Assembly (NCBI GenBank): GCA_951230915.1
Contig: OX579636.1
Coordinates: forward strand, 39,305,567 to 39,369,566
Length of the DNA: 64,000 nt
DNA from: Antitrichia curtipendula
Taxonomy: Eukaryota > Streptophyta > Bryopsida > Hypnales > Leucodontaceae
Reading direction: 5' to 3'
The notes beneath the pieces are model-generated. The model saw nothing but the letters and a program-made list of their open reading frames with translations. It was not told where the DNA came from and searched no databases. Shown here in pieces: positions 32,564 through 45,094 of the stretch. A program made the position numbers and the translations under genes. Position 1 is the first letter of the stretch, and each line of letters opens with the position of its first letter.

Positions 32564-34859
32564 TAGTATATTTCACATATTGATAGTATGAATGTTGAAT
32601 ACTTCCTAAAAAGTGAGGATTTTGTGAATTAAATGAACTCACCCGTATTGATTATACCTGTAGTAAAGAATTCATTCATGTTTTACAATCTTTAGTCATG
32701 CCTTTAAATTGTTATTGCAACAAAGTAAGGAAAAGAAAAATTGTCATATTAGCATTCCAAAAGATGGGAGTAGTCCTTGAATATAATCCACAATGGGATG
32801 TTACATGCTTTTATTTTGACCACCTACAACAGGAAAATCATGGTTAACCCTTTAATGTCTAAGAAGCCCAAATTGGGTCTCACGTTTTTTTAAGCAATGT
32901 TGAAGAGTTTATATGGAGATTTCCTTAAACTTAAATAATTGTGTATTTGAACCAATGCATACAATGTTCTTCATTTAAGCTAATGATATAATAAAATTTT
33001 CTATTTCTATTATATTTTCTATAATATAGTTAATCAAAATCTGCAACTGAAAACCATGAATTCTTAGTACATAAAGGGTTAAGGGGCTTGTGACTCTCTT
33101 CTCATTCAACTCACCAAAAATCCATGTTATGAAGTTTCTTGAGCTTGGTGAAGTTTCCTTACTCAACCAAATCTATAAATATAAGTTCTTCAAAGTCAAA
33201 ACTTCAATATGCACTCTAATTGGTTTATAAAGGCAAATGATGTGATCACCCAAATTTTTGGAACAAGGTGGCCATAGTGAATTCCTTACTATAGATATAA
33301 ACAATATTGTGCTTCTTGATTGGTTATTAGTCTCACAAAATGCTCCATTGCAATTCTTGAAAATACTCCATTGTAGTCCTTATTGGTTAGTAAAGATGCA
33401 AATATTGTAGTTTTAGAGTATTATAGTTTAGAAGAGAATATCTTTGTGTAACAATGACTCCCCCTAATACCTTTTTATTTTCATAAAAATTACTTGGCTA
33501 AAATACATTTAAAATCTATTTTGATTATCTATTCTTCCAAAAAAATTTGCAAATCCAATAAGTCTAAATATGCACAACCACCAAGGGGATGATAATGGAC
33601 TTCACCCCTTCCTCAACAAGTGAAAAAATCCAAAAGGGAAAAAAAAAAGTCTCTTCCTTTTGTTCCTACAACCATTGTCAAAGACTTTTGCAACTATAGA
33701 GATCTTTGCAAGTTGCAAAAGGCAATGGAATTGAGCCTTCAACCTACCACATAATGATCTGGAAATTTGTGAGCAAATTCATCATCACCATCCATGTTTC
33801 TCAATCCTAACCTCATGAAGTATGTGAAAATAAAAGTCATCCAATTGTGCCAATGACATACTTGGGAGAAAAAGTGAGCCTTTCGGACCACATACAACCC
33901 CTAAGCACCCATTGCATGTTTACTAAAATCCAAACCTTTGTGAACTAATTCCAATCAAACTATCACCTAACAAGAGATCCACATAAATTGACCATACTGA
34001 TTGGTAGTGGAGACAAGCCCAGAGCTCAAGGGAAAGGGACATGTCCTTTTGACTGTACTTTTGAAAAGATTATAGTAGTCGAATAAGGAAATCTTTGAAA
34101 TTTGGAGAGACAGGATCGTGGATTTGGGGCACTCATGGGTTAAGCCAGTTTTACATCTTTCACACAAAGACAACACAACAACTATGTCTTGGTCTCCAAG
34201 CTTGCTTCAAGGTGAAGTTGGTCTAAGTAGGTCACTTCATTCTCACAAAGTGGAGAATCAGATTGCTCATCTGAAAATGTTAAGAGTAATCCCTTTCTGA
34301 GTTGCAGCTTTCTTCACCTGCGAGTTTTTTTGAGGATTTCCACAGTTTGTTAAAGAGAGGGACCGCCAAACTAGATTGATCTATCGCAAAGACAAAGCAA
34401 TCCCTGAGAATGGTAGGTGATGAATCAGCTGCTAATAAAATCAGTGTAACATACCCTATAACAGTAGTTCTGAACACCTGCTTCACACGTCATAAAGAAC
34501 CCACTAGTAAAACACGTCACACCTAGTTCACAAGTCATTAAATCACGAGTGAGGGCCAAAAAAAAAAAATGGATTTTTAAACGCCGACCAGATTGGATAA
34601 TAACCTCGAAACATCATCCCAGTTATGGTATTAGCAACCAAGAATTCCCTCCAAAATATATAAGTGATTGCCATCCACCTAAACTACCATCTGGACGCAT
34701 GATGGTCCTCATCTGTAGGTGATCTAATCTGTTTTCTTCATTGACTTGATTACAGATAACCTGTACCAGAACCTCTAAAGGAGCAAGGGAACTCGAAAAG
34801 AAACTGCTTTATTTGGGACAAAAATGAAACTGAGAAGCAACGCAGACAGCTGACTCCCA
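32564..34859. other. AT-rich intergenic DNA with small TTAA-flanked elements
   Basis: Apart from the MITE at 32848-33078, a probable further element spans about 33897-34139: the right end CACTCATGGG is followed by TTAA, and the left end reads ACCCCTAAGCACCC with its TTAA decayed. No gene is supported before the GRIM-19 stop codon at 34860. Confidence 0.45.
32848..33078. mobile_element. TTAA-flanked MITE, 231 bp
   Basis: TTAA lies on both sides (32844-32847 and 33079-33082). The left end is CCCTTTAATGTCTAAGAA; the reverse complement of the right end is CCCTTTATGTACTAAGAA. It is probably a piggyBac-derived MITE by target site, of a different family from 2073-2611. Confidence 0.7.
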
Positions 34860-36938
34860 CTACGAGTCCATACGCAGTTTACCAGAAGATGGGGCCATCC
34901 ATCTCCCAGAATTGTATACATTCTCACCCACTTTCCAGCCGGGCACATTGGCCATCACCTTGGATTCCTCTTCCAAAAGCTTATTCTTCTCCCTAACAAA
35001 CCTGCATAACAAAAAAAAACTCAATAGATCAGAAAGGTCAGAATTCATTTTATTGATTATATCAGAGACACTGACAAAGTACAGCAAGGGGACGTCCCAC
35101 AGTGCCTGAACTAAAATAGAAAGTGCACTTTGGAATCAAAAAGGCAAAACATATTTTTACTGTTTCTAGTGTATCCTATAATGAATCCTACAATGAATAT
35201 AATTCATAATAATGGTATCCTATAGTGAATCCTATTTCTGTTGATACATTATTGTTACCTTCCTAAATGATTTATTTCAGCTCCTACATATTGGTAGCAG
35301 TCACTTCTGACCATTCAGGCACTCAGACAAACCAACTTGGACACTCTAATGCCAGGGATTCATAATCGATTCAGCAAGAGTGACTGTCGATGTCATAGTG
35401 CAGATATCCGGTACATTATGGAAACTATGCACCTCGCCAATACAGTTGATAAAAGATAATTGTTCAGACAAGAAGCAGCGGTGCTATATGAAATTATTTC
35501 GAGCAGCATACGAAGGATACAATCATGAAAACCTGCAGGAAGATACTCGATTGGGAGAGGATCAACCAATCGGAAGTGAGATATCTCTAACGGAGGAAGC
35601 AATGTGTGCATTGCGTTCATGCATCTATCACCAGTACTGTATCCATTTGAACTGTGTAAGGTGGATGTGATTCACACTAACCGGACTCTAGTGCATCGCA
35701 TAGGCTTACATGATAAACTATTCTAATGAAACCAACAATATTTAGAGATGGAGCTACACGCAGATCAACAATGATAGAAACCAAGCTATTCGATTGCGGG
35801 GAGACTAGGTGATTGTTCAAGAAACCCGTACACAGATCAAAATGTACAACAGCTTGTTTCAATGTAAGGAACACGACCAGATGCTCACGATGAGAAGGTT
35901 TCACGAATAAAGACAAGCTAGGGTATAGAAGGAAAAACTTGACATATAAGGTGTAGGATACTAAAATTGTTACGGACCAGATCCCATCTCGTACACTAAC
36001 CCCTATTATCAGCAATATCCCAATTATTCATATACGTGGTTGGCCTTCAATTAGTAAGTGGTAAAAGTATGATTTGGCTACATGGTCATGGCCACTGATC
36101 TTTAATTGGAAATGGGGTTATCTACTGTTAGTATAGTGATCACCAATCTCCTTGGATTAGCATAAGAAATTCATACGCAGTGATAAAAATTGATCTAAAC
36201 AGATTTGACTTTCATATCCAAAATCTCTCCACATCTCTACGGATCTACCAAAAATCACAATTCAAATAGTATTCTTTCCCTTAAGCACATGTCAACAGCA
36301 CACATTAGGTGCCGAAACTTCAACCTGCATTCTTTGGTGTGTCGTGTCTTCTTAAGTCTTAGCATGCATTACTACTCCTCAACATCCGAACTTGGACCCG
36401 CACAATAACCATCAGTTGTACCACATCAGCAGAACCCTAAACCTCAAATTGCGAAACTCAAATGAAGAATCAAACCTTGCATCCTCCTCAGCTTGAATCA
36501 GAGGCAATACAGCTTGTCTTGCCGCAATCTTCTCAGCTTTCAAACCCCTACAATATCAGCAATACACATTTTAGGGCACAAGCCCGTCGCGCAGGCATTC
36601 TGACAAAAGCAAAAACGCATGACCAATCAAAGTGGCAGTCAAATTCCCTGTATCCACATTCTCAACAACAAAAACAAAAAACTCCAATCGTCGGAGAATA
36701 ACGTTCCCTTAAAAGTAGCGAACCTGCGATAGATGTTGCCCTGGCCAACTTGGTACATTCCCCATCCGATGACAACGGACGAGACGAGAAGTACCGCCAC
36801 TCCGCTAGGTCCGCTATTGGCAATCCTCCGCCCGTACCGCACAGCAGGGAATCCACCCGGTGGAGGTCCATCCTGCAACACAGGCATCTCCTTCACACTC
36901 GTCATGCCCTTCTGGCCTCGGATCGTGGTTTCCGTCAT
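34860..36938 (-). CDS. NDUFA13: NADH dehydrogenase (ubiquinone) 1 alpha subcomplex subunit 13, GRIM-19 (mitochondrial complex I), 142 aa
   Basis: Three minus-strand exons: 36938-36724, 36547-36476 and 35001-34860, all joined in frame at GT/AG. The protein starts [19 protein letters not shown], then [19 protein letters not shown] single transmembrane helix (about residues 46-62, [18 protein letters not shown]) is followed by NIYRR, a charged helix ([20 protein letters not shown]) and [10 protein letters not shown], ending [17 protein letters not shown]. This order and the length (plant homologues about 143 aa) are characteristic of GRIM-19, an accessory subunit in the membrane arm of complex I. 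The long intron (36475-35002, 1474 nt) contains small local repeats. The start is the first Met before the conserved PGGF motif. Confidence 0.94.
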
Positions 36939-37382
36939 CTTGACCTACTTTCTCCCCACTCCCAAACTCAGGGAATCACACTGTAAGTTTTCGTGCAATG
37001 GCGAATTCCTCTCCTGTACTCAAATTCTCTCAAATCTACTCAAATTCCTCAAATCATTACAGGAAAAAGGCGCAAAATGATTCAGCAACTGCGCCGTGTG
37101 CGTCCGACCACCGCCCGAACGCAGCACCGCAAGCTCCGGGATCATAAAGGAGAAGCTGGCTAGGGTTTGAGCGATGGCTAGGGTTTGGAAGGGGAAAGAA
37201 TGAGTAGTCTGCGAGCTCGGGAAGGAGAAGCTACGGGAAAGGGTGGTTCAGATCGGTAGAGGAGGCTGATTCCACATGGAAACGCCCCTCTTCTTACAAT
37301 TCATGGAATATGCAAAGGTTTTGGACGGAATTAGAGGAGGGTAACTACACCTAATTGCGTGGTCAAATAAGCATTTGAGCTT
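36939..37382 (-). promoter_or_regulatory. GRIM-19 promoter and 5' UTR
   Basis: On the minus strand this is the region upstream of the start codon. 36939-37260 has balanced to high GC, typical of leader and proximal promoter in this window, then gives way to AT-rich repeat DNA at about 37380. No specific motif is assigned. Confidence 0.35.
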
Positions 37383-37940
37383 TGGGGGTGCACTTAGTTC
37401 TACTATAACAAACCACATGCGAACAAGTGATTTCTAATAAACTATAATTTCAACCTAAAATTTTGAGCATTCTTTAATAATGTCTATAGGTTTTTATTGC
37501 CAAAATTTCCAACTCAAATAAAATATGAAATGATTTCTAGAAGAGGTTGAAAATGAACTAAAATGGCATGTTTTTCAACTCAAATAATTATAGAAAACAC
37601 ATTTAGCTGACCATTGAATCAATATTCAACTCAAAATGAGCTTTAAATAGAGAGTTGTTTTTAGGATTTTTTTGTTCATTTTTTAGATAATTTTTTCTTA
37701 TATAATATAGGGGTGTGAAAGTTATTTTTCAGTTCTACAATGTATCTTTTTACTTAAATTTTTTGGAACTAATTATTATTAACAAATAAAAATATCAATA
37801 ATTCAAAATAGAAACTTTCAAAATAGAAAAAACTATTTATTTTTTATATTCTTTTTCAAATTTAAAACTCAAAAAGTATATAGGGGATCCAAAGTTTTGT
37901 TTGCACGTGGTTTCTAATAAACACTCTAAGTGAACTCCCT
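37383..37940. mobile_element. long-ended MITE, copy A (about 560 bp)
   Basis: This sequence is the reverse complement of 40445-41011 over its full length. Its ends share CACTTAG and a CCACATGCGAACAA-like subterminal motif (CCACGTGCAAACAA at the inner end). No clear target duplication was found for this copy. Confidence 0.65.
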
Positions 37941-38069
37941 GAGTGTATTTTACATTGCATTTGACATAAACGATGAATTGATTTCTACTAATGTAGTCCT
38001 CAGCAATGCTTGCTATGAACTTCAAGTATTTTCCAAAATATTTGCAGTCACTTATGTTTAAAATATATA

Positions 38070-38287
38070 CACTATAAGAAACCCGCATTTTAGGTGGCGT
38101 TTTGTAATGTTTTTAAACGTATTTTAGGTGATGTCTATTGCGTCAAATCCATGTTTTTATGTTAACATTGATGTTATGTTGGACGTATTGTTGACATAAA
38201 AATATAATTTTGTTGCTTTGGACGTCATCTAAAATATGTCTAAAAAAATTACAAAACACCATCTAAAACGCAAGTTTCTTATGGTAA
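38070..38287. mobile_element. CACTA-like near-palindromic MITE
   Basis: It starts CACTATAAGAAACCCGC and ends GCAAGTTTCTTATGG; the two halves are nearly complementary (GGTGGCGTTTTGTAAT against ATTACAAAACACCATC). CACTA-type termini suggest an EnSpm/CACTA derivative, although the last bases of the right end are altered. Confidence 0.6.
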
Positions 38288-38740
38288 TACTAAATGCTTA
38301 CAGTCTTTGCGGGTAGGAGTTCATTTACATTCTAAAAAATGATTGAACAATCACTACAAAGCAATCATTTTTTTCATTTTTTTCATTTAGCAAAAAGTAC
38401 CATTATATGAGTAAAATAGTCATGGTGAAATCATTCAAAAGATATTGCATAGCTTATGTCAAAAAGTGAGCTTTCTATAACAATCAAAAGCAATCCACAA
38501 CTGCATTGTACTCTCCCTTGTGCATTAATATACTACAAGACACCCATCATTCTTGTTAGTATTAGCCAATCACTCCATGTGTACTCTAGAGATCTAAACA
38601 AAATGTATAGCTACTCTTGAAATTATAAGCCCATCCTCCCATATTGTATGTAAACCTCCCAATTTGGCTTTAGTATGCCTGAGTCTCGGTACAAAAAATG
38701 TGATGTACTTATTGTTTATTTGACTATTGGATATTGAAAG

Positions 38741-38914
38741 CAGTAGAAGAAACCCATGTTTTTTATGATGCATTTTTTGTGATGTCTACTTGTTTTTATG
38801 GTATCCTTGATGTTACATCTAACATCTTGATGTTATGCAGGATGTCATTGTTGACATAAAAACAAGTGGATGTCACAAAAAATGTGCTATAAAAAACATG
38901 GGTTTCTTCTAGTG
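38741..38914. mobile_element. CACTA-like near-palindromic MITE, 174 bp
   Basis: The right end GGGTTTCTTCTAGTG is the complement of CACTAGAAGAAACCC; the left end reads CAGTAGAAGAAACCC. Three-base AAG flanks both sides (38738-38740 and 38915-38917), as expected for CACTA elements. The arms pair through CATGTTTTTTAT and TTTTTTGTGATGTC. Confidence 0.7.
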
Positions 38915-40002
38915 AAGTGCAAATGCCATATTTTAAAATAAATTCATTATCCCTAAAATCTCAAAATATGGGTATTTAAAAGTATCTCTTCATCTTGATA
39001 TTATTTGCAATTGATTTTTTTTGTGGTTTAGAATTTTTGCAATTGATTATGAACTATGCATTCTGCATCCATTCATTCCCTTGCTCTTGATTTCAAATGG
39101 AAACCAATATTTTCTAAATTGAATGCATTAGTCATGCTTGAATAGATTTACTTATGTTGTGTTGTTCAAAAGAGTTCAATGAGCCTCCCAAGCTACATAG
39201 TCCGTTCGGCTCCTCTTCACCAAAGTATAGATTCTTGCAACTTTCTACTTGCAAAGCCTCCATTACCTTTGAAATTTTGAATCCTGCACATTCCTCTTAG
39301 CCATTAGAAAAAACTTGACCCTTGCAAAGGGCCACTAACTGTGCATTTTCGGCACCTTAGCGGTGCAAATATAGAAAAATATATATATATTTAAAAAAAG
39401 GTGATATGATGTGGCATTGATGTGGCACTAGTAGTGCCACATGAATTTCCAAAAATAAATAATAAATAAAAATCATCATTTTTTTTCTAATTGCACTACT
39501 GCCATCCAAAACTTGCAGTCTCTTTTGAGGTCTGAAAATTTTCCAATGAAAGCCTTCTTACTCATTAATACAATTTTCTTTCCTCTCATCCAAAACAGCT
39601 ACAATTTATTTTGTGTAGAGAATAAAAGTTTTCTGTTCTTCTTCCTCTTTTTCTCCCTATGCTGAGAACCACTTTTGAATATTTCATCAAACGGACAAAG
39701 TAAATTTTTTTTTAGCCATGATTCCAAATCCAATCTACACGCACCTTCATTGAATCTTTGAAACAAATAGATACCCTTGCTAACTCTAGACTCATGAGAC
39801 ATACGTCACAACTGCATTGGAGAGTGAATGTAATACTTTGCAATGGTATATTAAGAGAAATTTCCACAAATATAATTATAAATGTTACGTCCAACAAACA
39901 ACAACAAGGAACAAACATCCAATGTGTTGCCCACATTATAAAAGGATCTAAAGGCCCTCCAGCTTCAACATATTGTAGTAAAAAAAACATAATATGACAG
40001 AA

Positions 40003-40260
40003 TACTATAAAAAAAACCCGCCTTGGGAGAAATTTTGTAATTTTTTCAGACGGAATTTAGGTGACATAAAAAAACTAAAAAACTTGTGTTTTTTTTTCAA
40101 TAATTACGTCCAATATAACATTCAGATGTTATATTGGACATGATTATTGACAAAAAAACCAAGTTTTTTTTTTCAACATCACTTAAAATTTGTTTGTAAA
40201 ATTACAAAACGTCACCTAAGACGTAAAGAGATCATGATAAATTTAGGTTTCTTAATAGTG
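40003..40260. mobile_element. CACTA-like near-palindromic MITE, 258 bp, with a 20-bp templated insertion
   Basis: The left end is TACTATAAAAAAAACCCGCC and the right end AGGTTTCTTAATAGTG. The centre is a perfect palindrome around TCCAATATAACATTCAGATG. Near the right end, 20 bp (40225-40244) repeat exactly at 40266-40285 just outside the element, so the right arm carries a filler copied from the flank. Confidence 0.65.
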
Positions 40261-40444
40261 GAAATAAAGAGATCATGATAAATTTTTGGTTTAGTCTACA
40301 TGATATTCTAAAATGTAATCAAGACTCTAAACATGTTTGGATACTATACTAGCCCCAAATATCAAACACGTACTAGTTTGATACACCAAACAATATTTTT
40401 GTTGCAAAAGGCTTACTTTCAATTGTAGGAGCAACCATCGATGC

Positions 40445-41011
40445 TCGGGGAGTTCACTTAGAGTATCCATTAAAAACCACATGCGAACAAAATTTTGGAC
40501 CCCCTATATACTTTTTGAATTTTAAATAAAATAAAATAAAAAAATAAGAATAAAATTTTCTACTTTGAAAGTTTATGTTTTGAATTATTGATATTTTTAT
40601 TTGTTAATAATTATTAGTTATAAATTTTTGAAATAAAAAGATACATTGTAGAACTAAAAAAATAACCTTTATACCCCAGCCTATATTATATAAGAAAAAT
40701 TTGTCTAAGAAATGAACAAAAAATTCCTAAAAATAACTCTCTATTTAATGCTCATTTTGAGTTGAATATTGATTCAATGGTCATTTAAATGTATTCTCTA
40801 TAATTATTTGAGTTGAAAAACATGCCATTTTAGTTCATTTTCAACCTCTTCTAGAAATCATTTCATATTTTATTTGAGTTGAAAATTTTAGCAATAGAAA
40901 CCTATACTCATTATTAAACAATGCTCAAAATTTTAGGTTGACATTATAGTTTATTAGAAACCACTTGTTCGCATGTGGTTTGTTGTAGTAGAATTAAATG
41001 CACCTTCGGAG
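40445..41011. mobile_element. long-ended MITE, copy B (567 bp), possible Mutator type
   Basis: It is flanked by a nine-base direct repeat CATCGATGC (40436-40444 and 41012-41020), the duplication length typical of Mutator-like elements. The ends contain GTTCACTTAG and, inverted, GTGCATTTAA; both are followed inward by a CCACATGCGAACAA motif. It is the inverted partner of 37383-37940. There is no coding capacity. Confidence 0.7.
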
Positions 41012-41020
41012 CATCGATGC

Positions 41021-42420
41021 CATCTCAATGATTATTCACAATGTAACATTTTTAAGGTAGTTGTTACAATCAATATATCCCTCTACATGCAAACACCTAT
41101 CCTACAATTCAAAAGAGCAAGCCCATTCAACGTATTGCAAATGTTCCTACATAGCATTGCAATAAGTGAAAAAATGTTGGCAACATCAAAGAATTGATCA
41201 TAAAAATAACCATGCTCTCTTTCTCCAAACTAAGAGCCATAATCTCCTTCAATTTGGAACTGAATCCACGTACAAGGTTTATCAAATCACATTTCTGTAT
41301 ACTTAGAGTGCACTTGCCTCAATTATGTTGACAATTATGGTCATCTTGGTGATAGGTGGACGTCATCAATATGTTAATTGCAAATACTGTTGTTTCTTAT
41401 TTTTTGTTACTTCTACAAGATGAATCCAATAGAAGACAAGTTCATATATGCACAAGCTTCAATTTCAATGAAGTGAAGTGCTTGATTATTACAGTTGATA
41501 TCATCAAGGTTTCTAATAAGAATTTTGAACGTATCTAGAATACCAAGAATCTCTTAATTAGTACATTCAATTTGAGACTGAAAGCCTTGAGTTTCAACTT
41601 ACACATATAGCTTCAGAAATAGTAGTCATTCTTGGATGCAAGTAATGTGATTTGATCAAATATTCTACACAATTGTATTTAGATTTACATTTGTCCATTA
41701 CATCAATCAAGTAATTGATTTATACTTCCAATATTCTAGGCATTTTTAAGAATTAGAATATTAGTACATATTCTAATAAACCACAGTAATAGGTCCATGA
41801 TAATAGGCACTAATACTAATGGACTCCCTTGTACAAAATCTTGAAAAGAAAAATCATAATCATTCATTTCAAAATTGGATTGTCAATGCTAAAATTAGAC
41901 TTTAAAATAATTCAAAAATATAAATTATTAAAATTAATAATTATATAAGATTTTAATTAATCCAAGTATTGTTGACACCAAATTTTGGTGCCTTGGGCAT
42001 TTAGGGGTTAATATTGCTTTTATATCAGATCCCCAATACTTAGGACTTTTTTCAATGTTTGGTAACTAGGAAAAAATCAGACATGTGTAGTCAATTCTTG
42101 TATCTTTCCCATATGTGATCCATAGCAACAACACCTAAAATCACTTTACTAAATCACTTGAATTATTATTATTTTGTTGGATTTGGTTGTTAGTCAAAAG
42201 GAGATTCTAGATTTTTTTACAATGTATTTCTAATTCTTCACTGTATTAATACACTATGAATTTTAGAAGAGTTGAAAATAGAGTTCCAAAATTGATCCTA
42301 ACTCTCATGAATAGTGGTTGTATATTTAGACTATAGGTGCTCAAAGTAAAGGTAATATAATCACTTCTTAAAATTATAATAAACATTCATAGATCTTCAA
42401 AAATATCTATTTAATTAATT
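41021..42420. other. AT-rich intergenic DNA with a solo piggyBac-type end
   Basis: No gene is supported. At 41991-42011, CCTTGGGCATTTAGGGG followed by TTAA nearly repeats the right end of the MITE at 2073-2611; the matching left end was not found. Confidence 0.45.
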
Positions 42421-43306
42421 CACACACACACACAGAGACACACACAGAGACACACACAGAGACACACACAGAGACACACACAGAGACACACACAGAGACA
42501 CATACAGAGACACACACAGAGACACAGACACACAGAGACACACACAGACAGAGACAAACAGAGACACACAGAGACACACAGAGACACACAGAGACACACA
42601 GAGACACACAGAGACACACAGAGACACACAGAGACACACACAGACACACAGAGACACACAGAGACACACACAGACACACACACAGACACACACAGACACA
42701 TAGAGACACACAGAGACACACACACAGACACACACAGAGACACACAGAGATACACAGAGACACACACAGACACACACAGAGACACACAGAGATACACAGA
42801 GACACACACAGACACACACACAGACACACAGAGACACACACAGAGACACACACAGACACACACAGAGACACACACAAACACACACACAGACACACACAGA
42901 CACACACAGACAAATACACAGACACACAGACACACACAGACACACACAGACAAACACACAGACACACAGAGACACACACACAGACACACACAGAGACACA
43001 CAGAGATACACAGAGACACACACAGACACACAGAGACACACACAGACACACAGAGACAGACACACAGACACAGACACACACACACACACAGACACACAGA
43101 GACAGACAGAGACACACAGAGACAGACACACAGACACACACAGACACACAGAGACAGACACACAGACACACAGACACACACACACAGACACACACAGACA
43201 TACACACACACACAGAGACACACAGAGACACACAGAGACACACAGAGACAGACAGAGACACACAGAGACACACAGAGACACACAGAGACACACACACACA
43301 CACACA
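42421..43306. repeat. compound CA/GACA microsatellite, 886 bp
   Basis: The plus strand consists almost wholly of CACA, GAGA and GACA units with hardly any T, giving uninterrupted reading frames of about 295 codons in all three minus-strand frames ([12 protein letters not shown] translations). These frames are not genes. It ends abruptly in an AT-rich segment (GATATATATTGATATATTA). Confidence 0.97.
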
Positions 43307-44713
43307 TTGATATATATTGATATATTATATTAATTTTCTTGAAGCTTCTTTAATAATTAGTTATTTGATGAACTGCAATTTTCAAAAGATTCATCATCCA
43401 TTTAGTAGATGGTTGAGCATTTTACAATTAGACAAAAATCTGTATAGGTTAGATTCAAGAACATGACAAAATTTAGGTGAATTTACTACAAGCTACAAGC
43501 TCTCAAGTGCAACCATTGGGAGTTTAAGATTTCTTTAAGGCACGTCCTTGCTTCAGAGGTGTTTACTTAACTCCTAAAGAAATGTGATTTTTTTAGGTCC
43601 AAAAGTGCTTAAAAATATTTGTACCCGAAGTGAGGCTAAAATCTTCATCAATATTTTGTTTAGACAAATCCAACCGTGGATTAACTTTTAGATTAACTTT
43701 TTCAAATACATCCTTCCAAAATTTTAGAGAGAAAAATCCCACATAAAACAAGTTTAATGTGCTCAAACTTCAAAAAATAATTTTTCTAGCCTTTCCTAAA
43801 AGTGAAGTTTTGTCTTTCAACATTTTAAGAATAAAGCACACTTTTCTTATGATTTGTGCATTTTAGTCTATATCTTGGGGAGTGCACTCTATAATATCTT
43901 TATACGTCATGTGCATTCAAGCCCCTACTAGAAAGAGGCTATGTAGGTAAATTTCAAGAATTTTTAGGGGGCTATCTTTACCTAAATTTCTAAATGGATC
44001 ATATTTTAGAAACCCTATATTTAATTTGAAATTTTTTTTCATGTTCATTTTTAATACCCTATGTTCATTGTAAATAAAGAAAATTTGCACGATTTTGACT
44101 AACATTTACTACATCATAAGTGAGTTTACCTTGCAAGATTTTGGGTGTATTAGAACATAGAGACCTAAAAGTCTAACATTTTCAAAGAAAGTCCAAAAAC
44201 ATAACACATTCAAACAAGTACATTCCAATACATAGAATCTAGAAATACTTGAGAGCACATGCACAAAGTAGAATAAATAGCATCAATTAGTACTATGTAC
44301 ATACAAATCATACACGAACGTTTTGGAGAGTGTAATGTGCAACAAAAAGCAATCCAATGTGTAGAAATGCACGTCCTGTGTTCACAAACACGGCACATGA
44401 AATGAAAATGGAGTCCACAAATAGGGGCAAAAATTGAAGCCTTAGAAAGTAAAGACTACTATCATCCTCTCTCAAAATACCAAAGTAGATAACAACATCC
44501 TGGGAATGAAATATACAAATATATGAAACCCAAGTAGAAAAATAGCAGCCTCAATGAATTTCCAATCACGGTTGCAAACAACTGTGAACCTTGCCACCCT
44601 ACACATTCAAACACAAACACAATGGAATTTAGTGAAAGAACTAAATGACAAATTGGAAATAAAAGAACTTTGTAAGTTTGATGAAAACACTTTACCTCAA
44701 TGCAACGTTGGTG
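43307..44713. other. AT-rich intergenic DNA, no gene seen
   Basis: Only short, low-complexity open frames occur on either strand. No terminal repeats or recognisable domain were found. Confidence 0.5.
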
Positions 44714-45094
44714 TTACCCACACGTTTGGAGAAGAAGCCTGTCCATCACCCTTTCGAACTTGAATTTTGTGATGCCATCTGCTGTGAAGAATGCCTTGCA
44801 GCCGCTGTAGATCTGCGATTGTAAGTGCATCAAGTGATCTTGTTCTCCCAATCAAATAACATGTACTTCTCTCGTGAATCCATTCAGCCGTTCCAGCCTC
44901 TTCTTAATGCATTTCTTGTCTTCTAAATCCCATAATTTAAATGGCCATTCCAAGACGTCATTGGATTCCAAAGCAAACTGTAGTGCCTTTAATGTCACAA
45001 CACCTCCAACGTCCACCTTCCCAAATTACTCAAGCTTTGCAATTTCATCTTCCAAAGTCCATAGTGTGATTTTGTTAGGGAGAGTGACAGCCAT
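44714..45094 (-). pseudogene. relict reading frame, 127 codons with two internal stops
   Basis: Reading the minus strand from the ATG at 45094 gives a protein-like frame: MAVTLPNKITLWTLEDEIAK, TAA, VDVGGVVTLKALQFALESND, LEWPFKLWDLEDKKCIKKRL, TGA, then DHLMHLQSQIYSGCKAFFTA and FKFERVMDRLLL, ending TAA at 44714. The composition and helix-like charge pattern are those of a real protein, and codon use resembles nearby genes, but two in-frame stops make it a likely pseudogene. I do not recognise the family. A GT follows the last coding part (GTGTG|GGTAACACC), so it may be the first exon of a lost gene. Confidence 0.5.

Noticed and set aside
34912..35109. Plus-strand frame over GRIM-19 exon 3
   Set aside because: Antisense shadow of the complex I subunit exon.
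37383..41011. Long terminal repeats of a retrotransposon
   Set aside because: The two 560-bp blocks are inverted, not direct, and contain no primer-binding site, polypurine tract or pol gene between them.
42407..43307. Three overlapping minus-strand frames of about 295 codons
   Set aside because: They translate a CA/GACA microsatellite (only V, C, L, S and few others) and are a composition artefact.
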